Shown here: positions 8,371 to 15,975 of the stretch, piece after piece
Layout: each line of letters starts with the position of its first letter
Numbering within the stretch: the first letter of the stretch is position 1
Translations under genes and position numbers: made by a program
Notes under the pieces: model-generated
The model's input: only the letters and a program-made list of their open reading frames with translations
What the model was told of the DNA's origin: nothing
Database searches by the model: none
Assembly (NCBI RefSeq): GCF_001050195.2
Contig: NZ_DF967965.1
Location: forward strand, 2,376,808-2,440,807
Reading direction: 5' to 3'
DNA length: 64,000 nucleotides
Origin: Anaerolinea thermolimosa
GTDB taxonomy: Bacteria; Chloroflexota; Anaerolineae; Anaerolineales; Anaerolineaceae

Positions 8371-9390
8371 ATGCAGGTATTGATCACTGGCGGCTCTGGA
8401 TCTGTAGGCCGGGCTGTAGTGGAACGGCTTGTAAAAAAGGGCTACGCGGTACGCGTCATCGGGCGCACGCCAGATGTTTCCTTTGAAGGGGCGGAATACC
8501 GGGTTTGTGACGTAAATGATTACCCCGCCCTCCGCGAAGCTGTGAGAGGTTGTCAGGCCATTGTTCACCTCGCCGCCATTCCCAATCCTTCTGGTGGACC
8601 TCCCCAGGAACTCTTTCGGGTCAATTGTGGGGGCACGTTCAACGTTTTTCAGGCCGCTGCAGAAGAAGGCATTCAGCGTGTGGTTCAGGCCAGTTCCATC
8701 AACGCCGCCGGTCAGTTTTACGGCGTGAAACCCGCCCCCCTCCATTATTTGCCCCTGGACGAGGAACACCCTGTTTTCTCCACCGACGCCTACTCGTTCT
8801 CCAAAAACATCATTGAAGAAATCGGGCAATATTTTTGGCGGCGGGAAGGAATCTCCAACCTGGCCCTGCGCCTGCCCTGGGTGGCACCTGCTTCCCTTCA
8901 CGACAACCCAAACCCCAGGCGGTCTCTCATTACCGACCTGGTAGAGCAGCTCCTGAAGCGCCCCCCTGAAGAACGGCGCGCCTGGTTTGACCAGGCCTGG
9001 GAAAAGTACAACGCCTTTCGCGCCACTCGTCCTTACGAGAAGAACAACCCTGCCTTCGTTCGCGATGCAATGTCCACCCTGCCCGAAGAAGAACGGCTCA
9101 TGCTCCTTTCCATGACCAACCGGGTGAACTTCTTCACCATGCTGGACGAACGAGACTCGGCTCAGGCCATCGAAAAAGGCCTCACCGCTCAATTTGAGGG
9201 CAGCCATGCCCTCTTTGTGAACGATAAGTACAACTGGAGCGGCATCCCATCGAAAACCCTGGCCGAATTGTTCTATCCTGACGTACAAACTTTCAAGAAA
9301 GAACTGACGGGCACCGAAAGCCTGGTAAGCATCGATCGTGCCCGTCAATTGATCGGTTTTGAACCCGAATTTTCATTTGGAATTCCATAA
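8371..9390 (+). CDS. NAD-dependent epimerase/dehydratase (extended SDR)
   Basis: A protein of 339 residues. The N-terminus MQVLITGGSGSVGRAVVERL is the Rossmann NAD(P)-binding motif GGxGxxG. An active-site-like Tyr appears in DAYSFSKNI (YxxxK, here with Ser before the Lys), preceded by the Ser-rich VQASSINAAG. The start is the ATG at 8371 because GGAGG lies five bases before it; a further in-frame ATG at 8338 lacks this. It leads a three-gene operon with an enolase-superfamily enzyme and a PfkB kinase, suggesting catabolism of a sugar or sugar acid. Exact substrate unknown. Confidence 0.85.
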   Translation: MQVLITGGSGSVGRAVVERLVKKGYAVRVIGRTPDVSFEGAEYRVCDVNDYPALREAVRGCQAIVHLAAIPNPSGGPPQELFRVNCGGTFNVFQAAAEEGIQRVVQASSINAAGQFYGVKPAPLHYLPLDEEHPVFSTDAYSFSKNIIEEIGQYFWRREGISNLALRLPWVAPASLHDNPNPRRSLITDLVEQLLKRPPEERRAWFDQAWEKYNAFRATRPYEKNNPAFVRDAMSTLPEEERLMLLSMTNRVNFFTMLDERDSAQAIEKGLTAQFEGSHALFVNDKYNWSGIPSKTLAELFYPDVQTFKKELTGTESLVSIDRARQLIGFEPEFSFGIP

Positions 9391-9411
9391 CTTCACTGAA
9401 AGGTACCCGAA

Positions 9412-10794
9412 ATGTCTCATCAACCCCCCTCTGAAAACTACGAATCTGCCCTGAATCACGTCAACACTTACTCAAAGCCGTCTGACTTACGCATCACAGA
9501 TATGCGCTTTGTGGATATCGTCGGGGCACCCATGCATTGCACCCTGATGAAAATTTACACCAACCAGGGGCTGGTTGGTTTCGGCGAGGTACGCGATGCC
9601 GCCTCCAAGACTTACGCTCTGATGCTTAAGCGAGTTCTCCTGGGTGAAAACCCATGCAATGTGGATAAGCTATTCCGGCGGATCAAACAATTCGGCGGAC
9701 ATGCCCGGCAGGCTGGCGGTGTTTGCGGGGTTGAAGTCGCCCTCTGGGATCTGGCTGGCAAAGCCTATGGAGTGCCGGTGTATCAAATGCTTGGCGGGAA
9801 ATTCCGCGATAAAATCCGCATCTACTGCGATACCGACATAAGCGGCAAACCAGATGGCACCAAAATGGGGAAAGCCCTTAAAAAACGCATGGAAATGGGC
9901 TTCACCTTCTTAAAGATGGATGTGGGGATCGGCCTGATCGCCCATGAACCCGGCACACTCAGTTATCCGCTGGGGCTTTATGAAGAAATGGAAACCCTGG
10001 CCCGCTATGGCTGGAAATGGGATGTGAAAACACTTGAAGAACGCGAACTTCGTAACCGCGCTTATGATATCTACAACGTTCCCCATCCCATGACCGGAAT
10101 CCACCTGACCGAAAAAGGGATTGATATGCTCGAACAGTACGTGGCCGAGGTACGCGCCGAAATCGGTTACACTGTGCCCCTCGCCGCCGATCACTTCGGG
10201 CATATTGCCCTGGAAGATTGCATTCGCCTGGGGAAACGCCTGGAAAAATACAACCTTGCCTGGGTAGAAGACATGATTCCCTGGCAGTACACTGATCAAT
10301 ACGTACGCCTCAGCCAGGCCATCCACATTCCCGTTTGCACCGGAGAAGACATCTACCTGAAAGAAAACTTCAAACCCCTCCTTGAAGCCCGCGCGGTTTC
10401 GGTCATCCACCCTGATGTACTCAGTTCGGGTGGCATTCTGGAGAACAAGAAAATTGGTGACCTGGCCCAGGAACATGGAGTGGCTATGGCCGTTCACATG
10501 GCCGAAAGCCCCATCGGGTGCATGGCCGCTGTCCACAGTGTGGCGGCAACCGAGAATTTCCTGGCACTCGAATTCCACTCAGTCGATGTGCCCTGGTGGA
10601 ATGACATCGCTGTTGGTTTACCCAAACCGCTGGTAAACAAAGGCTTCATTGAAGTGCCCGATAAACCCGGCCTGGGCATTGACGATCTCAACGATGAGGT
10701 CATCGCCGAACACATTCACCCCAACATCCCTGGTTTGTGGGAGCCTACCGACCAGTGGAATGATGACTGGTCTCACGACCGTTTATGGAGTTGA
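9412..10794 (+). CDS. Mandelate racemase/enolase-superfamily dehydratase-like enzyme
   Basis: A protein of 460 residues. After a capping domain, the barrel shows FLKMDVG (second-strand Lys) and three metal-ligand positions: the Asp in PLAADHFG, the Glu in AWVEDMIPW and the Glu in VCTGEDIYL. His in MAVHMAESPIG is a likely acid/base. These are the marks of the MR/MLE group of acid-sugar dehydratases and racemases. It is longer than the usual 380-400 residues, with an insert between about residues 180 and 225. The flanking epimerase and sugar kinase fit a hexonate or deoxysugar pathway. Substrate cannot be assigned from sequence alone. Confidence 0.85.
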   Translation: MSHQPPSENYESALNHVNTYSKPSDLRITDMRFVDIVGAPMHCTLMKIYTNQGLVGFGEVRDAASKTYALMLKRVLLGENPCNVDKLFRRIKQFGGHARQAGGVCGVEVALWDLAGKAYGVPVYQMLGGKFRDKIRIYCDTDISGKPDGTKMGKALKKRMEMGFTFLKMDVGIGLIAHEPGTLSYPLGLYEEMETLARYGWKWDVKTLEERELRNRAYDIYNVPHPMTGIHLTEKGIDMLEQYVAEVRAEIGYTVPLAADHFGHIALEDCIRLGKRLEKYNLAWVEDMIPWQYTDQYVRLSQAIHIPVCTGEDIYLKENFKPLLEARAVSVIHPDVLSSGGILENKKIGDLAQEHGVAMAVHMAESPIGCMAAVHSVAATENFLALEFHSVDVPWWNDIAVGLPKPLVNKGFIEVPDKPGLGIDDLNDEVIAEHIHPNIPGLWEPTDQWNDDWSHDRLWS

Positions 10795-10800
10795 TACACT

Positions 10801-11736
10801 GTGACTTTTCTTACAGTAACCCTAAATGCCGCCTTAGATCATATTCTCTTCATTGAAGAGTTCATCCCCGGGAAGACTCTGCGTACCGGGAGTTATATCG
10901 ATTCGCTGGGGGGTAAAGGGCTGGCAATTTCACACGTCCAGCGCACCTTCAATCTGGATACGCTTGCCCTGGCTATTCTGGGCAAAGCCAACCAGAATCA
11001 GCTTCTGGAATTGATCCAGCAGGCCGATATTCCCACAGAAATTGTCCCGGTCGAAGGTGAAACCCGCATCTCTCATATCCTTGTGGAAACCGCCCATCGC
11101 CGCCATACACATGTGGTAACCGCAGGGTATGAAGTCAGCGATGAAGATATCGAAGCGTTCCTGGCTGCCTATCAGCGCCTGTTGCCCCAGGCCGGGTGGG
11201 TTATCCTTGCCGGATCATTACCCTCTGGTGCCCCGCCCGATCTCTATGCGTATCTTTGCCAGATGGCCAGAGAACTCGATAAACCCGTTCTCATCGATTG
11301 TTATGGCCCCCCGGCCAACGCCGCCATTCGGGCAAAACCGACCATCATGAAGATGAATCGCCGGGAAATGGAATTAACCTTCGGGCTGCCCTCTGAAACT
11401 GTGGATGAAATCCTCCATTCGGCAAGTTCCATCCGCGCCAAGTTTGGCTTGCAGAATCTGATCATCACCTGCGGTGACTACGGCATTCTTGCTTTGACCA
11501 CTGAAGGCAACTGGCGGGCTTTCAGCCCCCGCCAGGTTGAGGTTAACGGCGCTGGTGCCGGAGAAGCAGTCTCTGCAATGCTGCCCTGGCGTTTATCCCT
11601 GGGCGAGTCCTGGCCAATGGCTCTCCGCTGGGGGGCAGCTGCCGGAGCCGCCACAGTACTCACCCGGGGCACGGCAGAATGCCGCCCGGCTGACGTCATG
11701 CGCCTGTTACAGGAAACACAGGCCATCCCCATTTAA
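10801..11736 (+). CDS. PfkB-family (1-phosphofructokinase/tagatose-6-P kinase-like) sugar kinase, catalytic Asp replaced
   Basis: A protein of 311 residues with a GTG start six bases after the previous stop. Family features: N-terminal VTLNAALDHILFIEEF, the GGKG substrate motif at residues 37-40 (SLGGKGLAIS), and KMNRREMEL for the usual KPNxxE. At the C-terminal anion-hole/catalytic motif, where the family has GAGD with Asp as base, this protein reads NGAGAGEAVSAM (residues 249-260), so Glu255 or Ala253 stands in place of Asp. It may be a weakened or altered kinase. It is the last gene of the operon. Confidence 0.82.
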   Translation: MTFLTVTLNAALDHILFIEEFIPGKTLRTGSYIDSLGGKGLAISHVQRTFNLDTLALAILGKANQNQLLELIQQADIPTEIVPVEGETRISHILVETAHRRHTHVVTAGYEVSDEDIEAFLAAYQRLLPQAGWVILAGSLPSGAPPDLYAYLCQMARELDKPVLIDCYGPPANAAIRAKPTIMKMNRREMELTFGLPSETVDEILHSASSIRAKFGLQNLIITCGDYGILALTTEGNWRAFSPRQVEVNGAGAGEAVSAMLPWRLSLGESWPMALRWGAAAGAATVLTRGTAECRPADVMRLLQETQAIPI

Positions 11737-11765
11737 TCAACCCTGTGCGAAACCAGAAAGACCCT

Positions 11766-11804
11766 GATCCGGGGAGTGATGAGAGCCTTCCCCGGATCTT
11801 TTTT
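11766..11804 (+). terminator. Rho-independent terminator after the sugar-kinase operon
   Basis: GATCCGGGGA (11766-11775) pairs perfectly with TCCCCGGATC (11789-11798), followed at once by six T residues. It closes the epimerase-enolase-kinase transcript and insulates the CarH promoter downstream. Confidence 0.92.
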
Positions 11805-11869
11805 ATTCTCCCGGCAGGACTTTTCATAACAACCCCTCATGAGAATTTCATGAGAGTTTCTAAAAGAGC

Positions 11870-11905
11870 TTGTACATTATACGAACTGAGGATATACTAT
11901 GTACA
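11870..11905 (+). promoter_or_regulatory. Promoter of the photoreceptor operon with two TGTACA boxes
   Basis: TTGTAC (11870-11875) and TATACT (11893-11898) are 17 bases apart, a good sigma-70-type promoter. TGTACA occurs at 11871-11876, overlapping the -35, and again at 11900-11905, just after the -10. A variant pair recurs before the second receptor gene (12946 and 12964). Upstream, CATGAGA is repeated directly (about 11838-11857). CarH/LitR-type repressors bind promoter-overlapping boxes of this general kind, so autorepression in the dark is the inferred function. Confidence 0.7.
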
Positions 11906-11960
11906 ATCTTTGTCTAATTTGTGTGAATTGTATTTACCCGAAACATTTGAGGATGGAACC

Positions 11961-12926
11961 ATGTCCACCATTGACGAACTATCCGATCTACCAAAATACA
12001 CCATTAAAGCCGTCGCCAGCCAGACAGGCATTCGCCCGGTCACTCTCCGCGCCTGGGAACGCCGGCATGAGATACTCACTCCTCATCGCTCAGAAAATCA
12101 GTATCGTCTTTATTCTGATCGTGACATTGCTATTTTACGCTGGTTGAAAAACCGGGTGGATAATGGGATTTCCATCAGCAATGCCGCCGCTGAATTCCGC
12201 GCCATGGTTAATCAGCAATTGTGGCCCGAGGCCATCCCTTCCCTGCCCGAACGTCGCACCGGGGGACAGGCACATTCACCCAACTGGTATGCCAGCCAGT
12301 TAACCACCGCCCTGATGCAGCACGATGAGCAGACCTCTGCCACTTTGTTGCGCGAAGCCCACGCTCTCTTTGACCTGATGACCGTCTTCATGGATATTCT
12401 GGTGCCGTCCCTGGTAGAGATCGGTGAAGCCTGGTACACCGGGCGAATTCGTGTCACCACAGAGCATTTTGCCAGTGCTTTTTTACGCGGAAAGCTTTTA
12501 TCCCTTCTCCAGGCTTACCCCATCCGGCGTAACGCCCCCTACATTCTCCTGGGATGCGCCCCCATGGAACAGCACGAACTCGGCCCGTTGATGATCGCGG
12601 TACTCCTGCGAAGCGCTGGCTATCGGGTGGAATTTCTCGGGCCTGATTTACCCATTGATGACCTGGTAGATTACGCCACGTATGAGCGCCCCTCGATGAT
12701 CGTTCTCTCCGCCACTTCCGCCTCATCAGCCCTGGAGATGAAAACCATGCAACAAAAGTTAAGGAAAATGCGTCAGGCGCCCTTGTTTGGATACGGCGGC
12801 CGCGCCTTCGACCTGGATCCATCTCTGACCCGACAGGTACCGGGAATCTACCTCGGCAACACTCTGGAAAAAGCCACCCGGAAAATTAAAGAACTGCTCA
12901 ACCAGCCTGAAAAACGCCCGGCCTGA
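11961..12926 (+). CDS. CarH-type B12-dependent photoreceptor repressor, paralogue 1 (Tyr at the light-state His position)
   Basis: A protein of 321 residues: MerR-type winged-helix DNA-binding domain (about 10-80; TLRAWERRH), a helical-bundle domain and a C-terminal cobalamin-binding Rossmann domain. The photosensory signature W-x9-EH is present (Trp158, Glu168, His169), as is the cobalamin lower-ligand motif ExHxxG (Glu203, His205, Gly208). The residue after Trp158 is Tyr159; in Thermus CarH the equivalent is His132, which ligates cobalt after light. The ATG at 11961 has GAGG upstream; an earlier in-frame ATG (11745) would run through the promoter and is rejected. Expected role: AdoB12-dependent dark repressor of carotenoid genes. 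Confidence 0.85.
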   Translation: MSTIDELSDLPKYTIKAVASQTGIRPVTLRAWERRHEILTPHRSENQYRLYSDRDIAILRWLKNRVDNGISISNAAAEFRAMVNQQLWPEAIPSLPERRTGGQAHSPNWYASQLTTALMQHDEQTSATLLREAHALFDLMTVFMDILVPSLVEIGEAWYTGRIRVTTEHFASAFLRGKLLSLLQAYPIRRNAPYILLGCAPMEQHELGPLMIAVLLRSAGYRVEFLGPDLPIDDLVDYATYERPSMIVLSATSASSALEMKTMQQKLRKMRQAPLFGYGGRAFDLDPSLTRQVPGIYLGNTLEKATRKIKELLNQPEKRPA

Positions 12927-12945
12927 GCCATCCCTCGACAAACCT

Positions 12946-12969
12946 TGTGCAAAAAGTCGCGATTGTACA
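12946..12969 (+). promoter_or_regulatory. Second pair of TGTACA-like boxes
   Basis: TGTGCA (12946-12951) and TGTACA (12964-12969) lie in the 65-base gap between the two photoreceptor genes, 23-46 bases before the second ATG. The same boxes flank the promoter of the first gene. A clear -10/-35 pair is not seen here, so it may be an auxiliary operator or an internal promoter under CarH control. Confidence 0.5.
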
Positions 12970-12991
12970 TGGATTGGGTTAAGATGATTGG

Positions 12992-14074
12992 ATGATCGCT
13001 GAGCAACCGCTTCCCGAACCTGAAACCAGTCCTCCGGCTTTGAACAACCCGCATGGCGGTGAACACTCACCGCTCTATAATATCAAGGCAGTCTCCCGGT
13101 TGGTGGGTCTGCTCCCCGTGACCCTGCGAGCCTGGGAACGGCGGTATGGTCTGCCGCAGCCCCGGCGAGGGGAACAGGGGTATCGGCTCTACTCCGAATA
13201 CGACCTGCGCATCCTGCGCTGGCTGATCCGTCAGGTGGAATCTGGTCTGAGCATCGGACGTGCCGTTCGGTATCTAGAAGAATTACGTCGCTCCGGACAG
13301 GATCCGGCAACGAACGCCGCCCCCAGCCTGACAGGATCGGTGATGCCGTCTTCAAAGATTCACTCTACCGCCTGTGAAAACCTGGGTGCCGAATTGCTGG
13401 ACGCTATGGTTCATTTTGACGAGCCAACCGCTATGGAAGTGATCCGACGGGCCTTTGCCCTGTACCCGGTGGATCAGGTGTTGATAAACATTTTCGCCCC
13501 GATGATGGTCCAAATCGGAGAAATGTGGCATACTGGCCACCTGCCCATTGCTACCGAGCATTTTGCTTCGCAATGGGTTATTCAGCAATTGATGAGTATG
13601 CTGGCGGCAACCGGCCTGCCATCGCGTCCCGGATTGATTGTGGCCGCCTGTGCTCCGGGAGAAACCCATCAAATCGGGTTATTAATGCTGGTGGTCATCC
13701 TGCGCTGGCGGGGATGGAATGTCAGATACCTCGGCCCAGATCTCAGTCTGGAGCGATTAGAAGAAGCTCTGGCTCCCATCCACCCGACACTCTTGATGTT
13801 CTCTGCCAACCGACCTGAAACCGCGCGGAACCTGGAAGGGATTGAGAAAATTCTGAGACGGTTTCCCCAACCCTCTCCACTGGTCGTGGTGGGCGGAGCC
13901 GCATTTGATCATTTTCGCCTCGCCGAGTCGGTGCCGGTGATATATCTGAACACCCCGCCTGAAGAGACCATCTCCACTCTGGAAAACCTCCTCATGCAGT
14001 ATGCCCCATCCTCGCATTCTGTGCAGAGAAGTACTTCTTCCTCAGATCGCCCTCGAAGGAAAAACCATGTATAA
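12992..14074 (+). CDS. carH: CarH-type B12-dependent photoreceptor repressor, paralogue 2 (canonical)
   Basis: A protein of 360 residues with the same architecture as its neighbour. It has an N-terminal extension of about 25 residues, a MerR-type HTH (TLRAWERRYGLPQPRRGEQG), a linker of about 30 residues, a helical bundle and a B12-binding domain. The light-sensor residues match Thermus CarH fully: Trp179-His180, Glu189-His190, then Glu224, His226 and Gly229 in ETHQIG. With adenosylcobalamin it should form a DNA-bound tetramer in the dark that light breaks up. Tandem placement with a diverged paralogue suggests division of labour or mixed oligomers. The downstream MFS gene overlaps its 3' end by 8 bases. 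Confidence 0.88.
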   Translation: MIAEQPLPEPETSPPALNNPHGGEHSPLYNIKAVSRLVGLLPVTLRAWERRYGLPQPRRGEQGYRLYSEYDLRILRWLIRQVESGLSIGRAVRYLEELRRSGQDPATNAAPSLTGSVMPSSKIHSTACENLGAELLDAMVHFDEPTAMEVIRRAFALYPVDQVLINIFAPMMVQIGEMWHTGHLPIATEHFASQWVIQQLMSMLAATGLPSRPGLIVAACAPGETHQIGLLMLVVILRWRGWNVRYLGPDLSLERLEEALAPIHPTLLMFSANRPETARNLEGIEKILRRFPQPSPLVVVGGAAFDHFRLAESVPVIYLNTPPEETISTLENLLMQYAPSSHSVQRSTSSSDRPRRKNHV

Positions 14075-15326
14075 AAACAACAAAGCACTCGCCTCAATCA
14101 TCCTTGTCGTCTTCATTGATCTCCTCGGTTTCAGCCTGATTTTGCCCCTTTTACCCTACCTGGCACGTACTTTTCAGGCCAACGATGTGCAAATTGGTCT
14201 GCTGGTGGCCATCTACGCTGCCGCCCAGCTGATTGGCGCTCCCATTCTGGGCAGGCTCTCTGACCGTATTGGCCGCTGCCCCATCCTGCTTATTTCCATT
14301 GCTGGCAACGCTCTGGGTTTTTTACTCTTAGGATTGGCCAACAGCCTGGAAATGATCTTTTTCTCACGCCTTCTCGCCGGGTTGACCGCCGCGAATATCT
14401 CCGTCGCCCAGGCCTATGTCAGTGACGTGACCGACCGTCAAAACCGCGCCCGTGGCCTTGGCTTGATTGGCGCGGCTTTTGGTCTGGGGTTTATCATTGG
14501 CCCTGCCGCCGGTGGAGTATTGAGTCAGTTTGGTTACAGCCTGCCGGCATTCATGGCCGCCGGGCTTTCGGTGATGAATTTCTTCCTGGTTAGTTTCTGG
14601 CTGCCCGAATCGCTCACCCCGGAACAACGCGCAGCAAGCCCTCTCCATCAGCGGTCTCCCCTTTCCCTTCCAGCCCTGATCGAGGCCCTTCGCCGCCCAC
14701 TCACCGGCCCTCTATTGCACACCCGCTTCTTCTTCGGGCTGGCTTTTTCGCTCCTTCAAACTATTTTTTCCCTGTATGCGCTTTCGCGCTTCAACCTGGG
14801 AGCCCAGAGTACGGGATACATTCTGGCCTACGTTGGAATTCTTTCTGTGGTCACCCAGGGCGTTCTCGTCGGGCGGCTAACAGCACGTTTTTCTGAAACC
14901 CGGTTAATCCTTTCGGCCACCGTGTTGATGGCTGTGGGTTTATTAGGGTGGGGGCTTGCTCCCAGTGTGAGCGTCCTGCTGGTGGCACTGATTCCCACCG
15001 CCATCAGCGGCGGGCTGCTGAATACGGTCATCAATAGCGCACTCAGCAAAACCGTACCCCCTGAGCAGGTAGGTGGAATCCTGGGGCTCTCCACTTCTCT
15101 CGAAGCCTTCACCCGGGTTATTGCCCCATCTCTGGGCGGCGTACTTTTGGATGTGGTGGGAAAACGTTACGGAGTTATGGCCGGGACAGCAGCACCGGGA
15201 GTGCTTGCTTCGGGAATCTTAACCTGGCTTTCGTTTTACATTTATCGCTATATCTACCGTCCCCAGATTCGCGCGCAACAGACAGCCATGGAATCTATCG
15301 GTGCCCCCGCTGACCCGGATTGTTAA
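14067..15326 (+). CDS. MFS transporter (TetA/multidrug-efflux-like)
   Basis: A protein of 419 residues with about 12 membrane segments. Loop 2-3 carries the MFS signature GRLSDRIGRCP. Helix 4 has FFSRLLAGLTAANISVAQAY and helix 5 GLGLIGAAFGLGFIIGPAAGG, the motif C typical of drug:H+ antiporters. The ATG at 14067 has GAAGGA upstream and lies inside the end of the photoreceptor gene (8-base overlap), so it is co-translated with it and probably light-controlled. Cargo unknown; TetA-like efflux is the closest resemblance. Confidence 0.88.
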   Translation: MYKNNKALASIILVVFIDLLGFSLILPLLPYLARTFQANDVQIGLLVAIYAAAQLIGAPILGRLSDRIGRCPILLISIAGNALGFLLLGLANSLEMIFFSRLLAGLTAANISVAQAYVSDVTDRQNRARGLGLIGAAFGLGFIIGPAAGGVLSQFGYSLPAFMAAGLSVMNFFLVSFWLPESLTPEQRAASPLHQRSPLSLPALIEALRRPLTGPLLHTRFFFGLAFSLLQTIFSLYALSRFNLGAQSTGYILAYVGILSVVTQGVLVGRLTARFSETRLILSATVLMAVGLLGWGLAPSVSVLLVALIPTAISGGLLNTVINSALSKTVPPEQVGGILGLSTSLEAFTRVIAPSLGGVLLDVVGKRYGVMAGTAAPGVLASGILTWLSFYIYRYIYRPQIRAQQTAMESIGAPADPDC

Positions 15327-15389
15327 TCCATTTCTAACGTGCGGATGCCCAAAAACACGCTATGATATAGCCTGAGAAAGGAAGAATCC

Positions 15390-15575
15390 ATGCCTCAAGA
15401 GAATCAGGTGAAAAAGCCCGGAAGGAATTCCCGGCATGGGATGCAACGTACCCTCGAAGGGATTCTGGAACGCCTGCGTCAGGGGCTGGAAGAATTGGCC
15501 GGTCAACTGACCCAACGCCCACCTCAACCCGTTCCTATCCCCATTCCTGTCCATCGTCGATCACGCAGAGGGTAA
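15390..15575 (+). CDS. Small basic protein, unknown function
   Basis: A protein of 61 residues with about a dozen Arg and two Lys. The middle segment (about residues 18-40) is an amphipathic helix with heptad-like Leu spacing, and the C-terminus is Pro-rich and Arg-rich. The ATG is preceded by AAAGGA at suitable spacing. A -10-like TATGAT sits at about 15361. No family recognised. It may be an RNA- or membrane-associated small protein; that it is expressed is an inference from the ribosome binding site and position at the end of the photoreceptor operon. Confidence 0.5.
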   Translation: MPQENQVKKPGRNSRHGMQRTLEGILERLRQGLEELAGQLTQRPPQPVPIPIPVHRRSRRG

Positions 15576-15589
15576 TCTTCTGCCGGAGG

Positions 15590-15676
15590 GTGGTGCTGGT
15601 GCATGATGAGAGTTTGCTTCGAGAGACCCTGGCGGCTTTCTGCAACCCTGCAGGTTTAAACGGGCAAACTCCATAG
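15590..15676 (+). pseudogene. Possible fossil of a response-regulator N-terminus
   Basis: A 29-codon open stretch encodes VVLVHDESLLRETLAAF and then runs off into unrelated sequence and a stop. This resembles the first strand, acidic pocket and helix 1 of NarL-type receiver domains (typically VLLVDDHxLLREGLxAL). No phospho-acceptor region follows in any frame. It may be a decayed gene remnant or a chance match. The rest of the 400-base gap up to crtI holds no other gene that I can support. Confidence 0.3.
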
Positions 15677-15732
15677 ATGATGTCCATGCGCCCATACCCG
15701 GAAACATCTGACTACCATTCTTTTTGAATGCT

Positions 15733-15763
15733 CCATTCCCGGCCCCAAAGTGACCGGGAATGG
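15733..15763. other. Stem-loop in the gap before crtI
   Basis: CCATTCCCGG (15733-15742) pairs perfectly with CCGGGAATGG (15754-15763) around an 11-base loop; TTGCATTT follows on the plus strand. It may be a weak terminator for the photoreceptor-MFS transcript. Confidence 0.5.
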
Positions 15764-15894
15764 TTGCATTTCATCCCGGCCTACGTTTTCAAACACTCTC
15801 CCCACACGACCAGAAGGACGATACTCCCTTATACAATACGCGTGAAAAACCCACCTCGGATGATACAAACCTTCCTCAATCCCTCTACAATCTG

Positions 15895-15924
15895 TTGAAC
15901 TCGTTGCCTCGAATGTCTTATGAT
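15895..15924 (+). promoter_or_regulatory. Putative promoter of crtI-crtB
   Basis: TTGAAC (15895-15900) and TATGAT (15919-15924) are separated by 18 bases, 52 bases before the crtI ATG. No TGTACA box is seen here, so direct CarH binding at this promoter is not supported by the motif found at the receptor promoter. Confidence 0.5.
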
Positions 15925-15975
15925 GTTGGTATTCAGAGATGAGCAAGAAGCACCATAATCCATGGAGAGGGAATC

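Noticed and set aside
8287-9348. 353-residue open frame antisense to the epimerase
   Set aside because: The plus strand has a complete Rossmann-fold enzyme with ribosome site; the antisense product is Gly/Val-rich with no motif.
11745-11960. N-terminal extension of the first photoreceptor
   Set aside because: It would read through the terminator and promoter; the ATG at 11961 has a ribosome site and matches the MerR-domain start.
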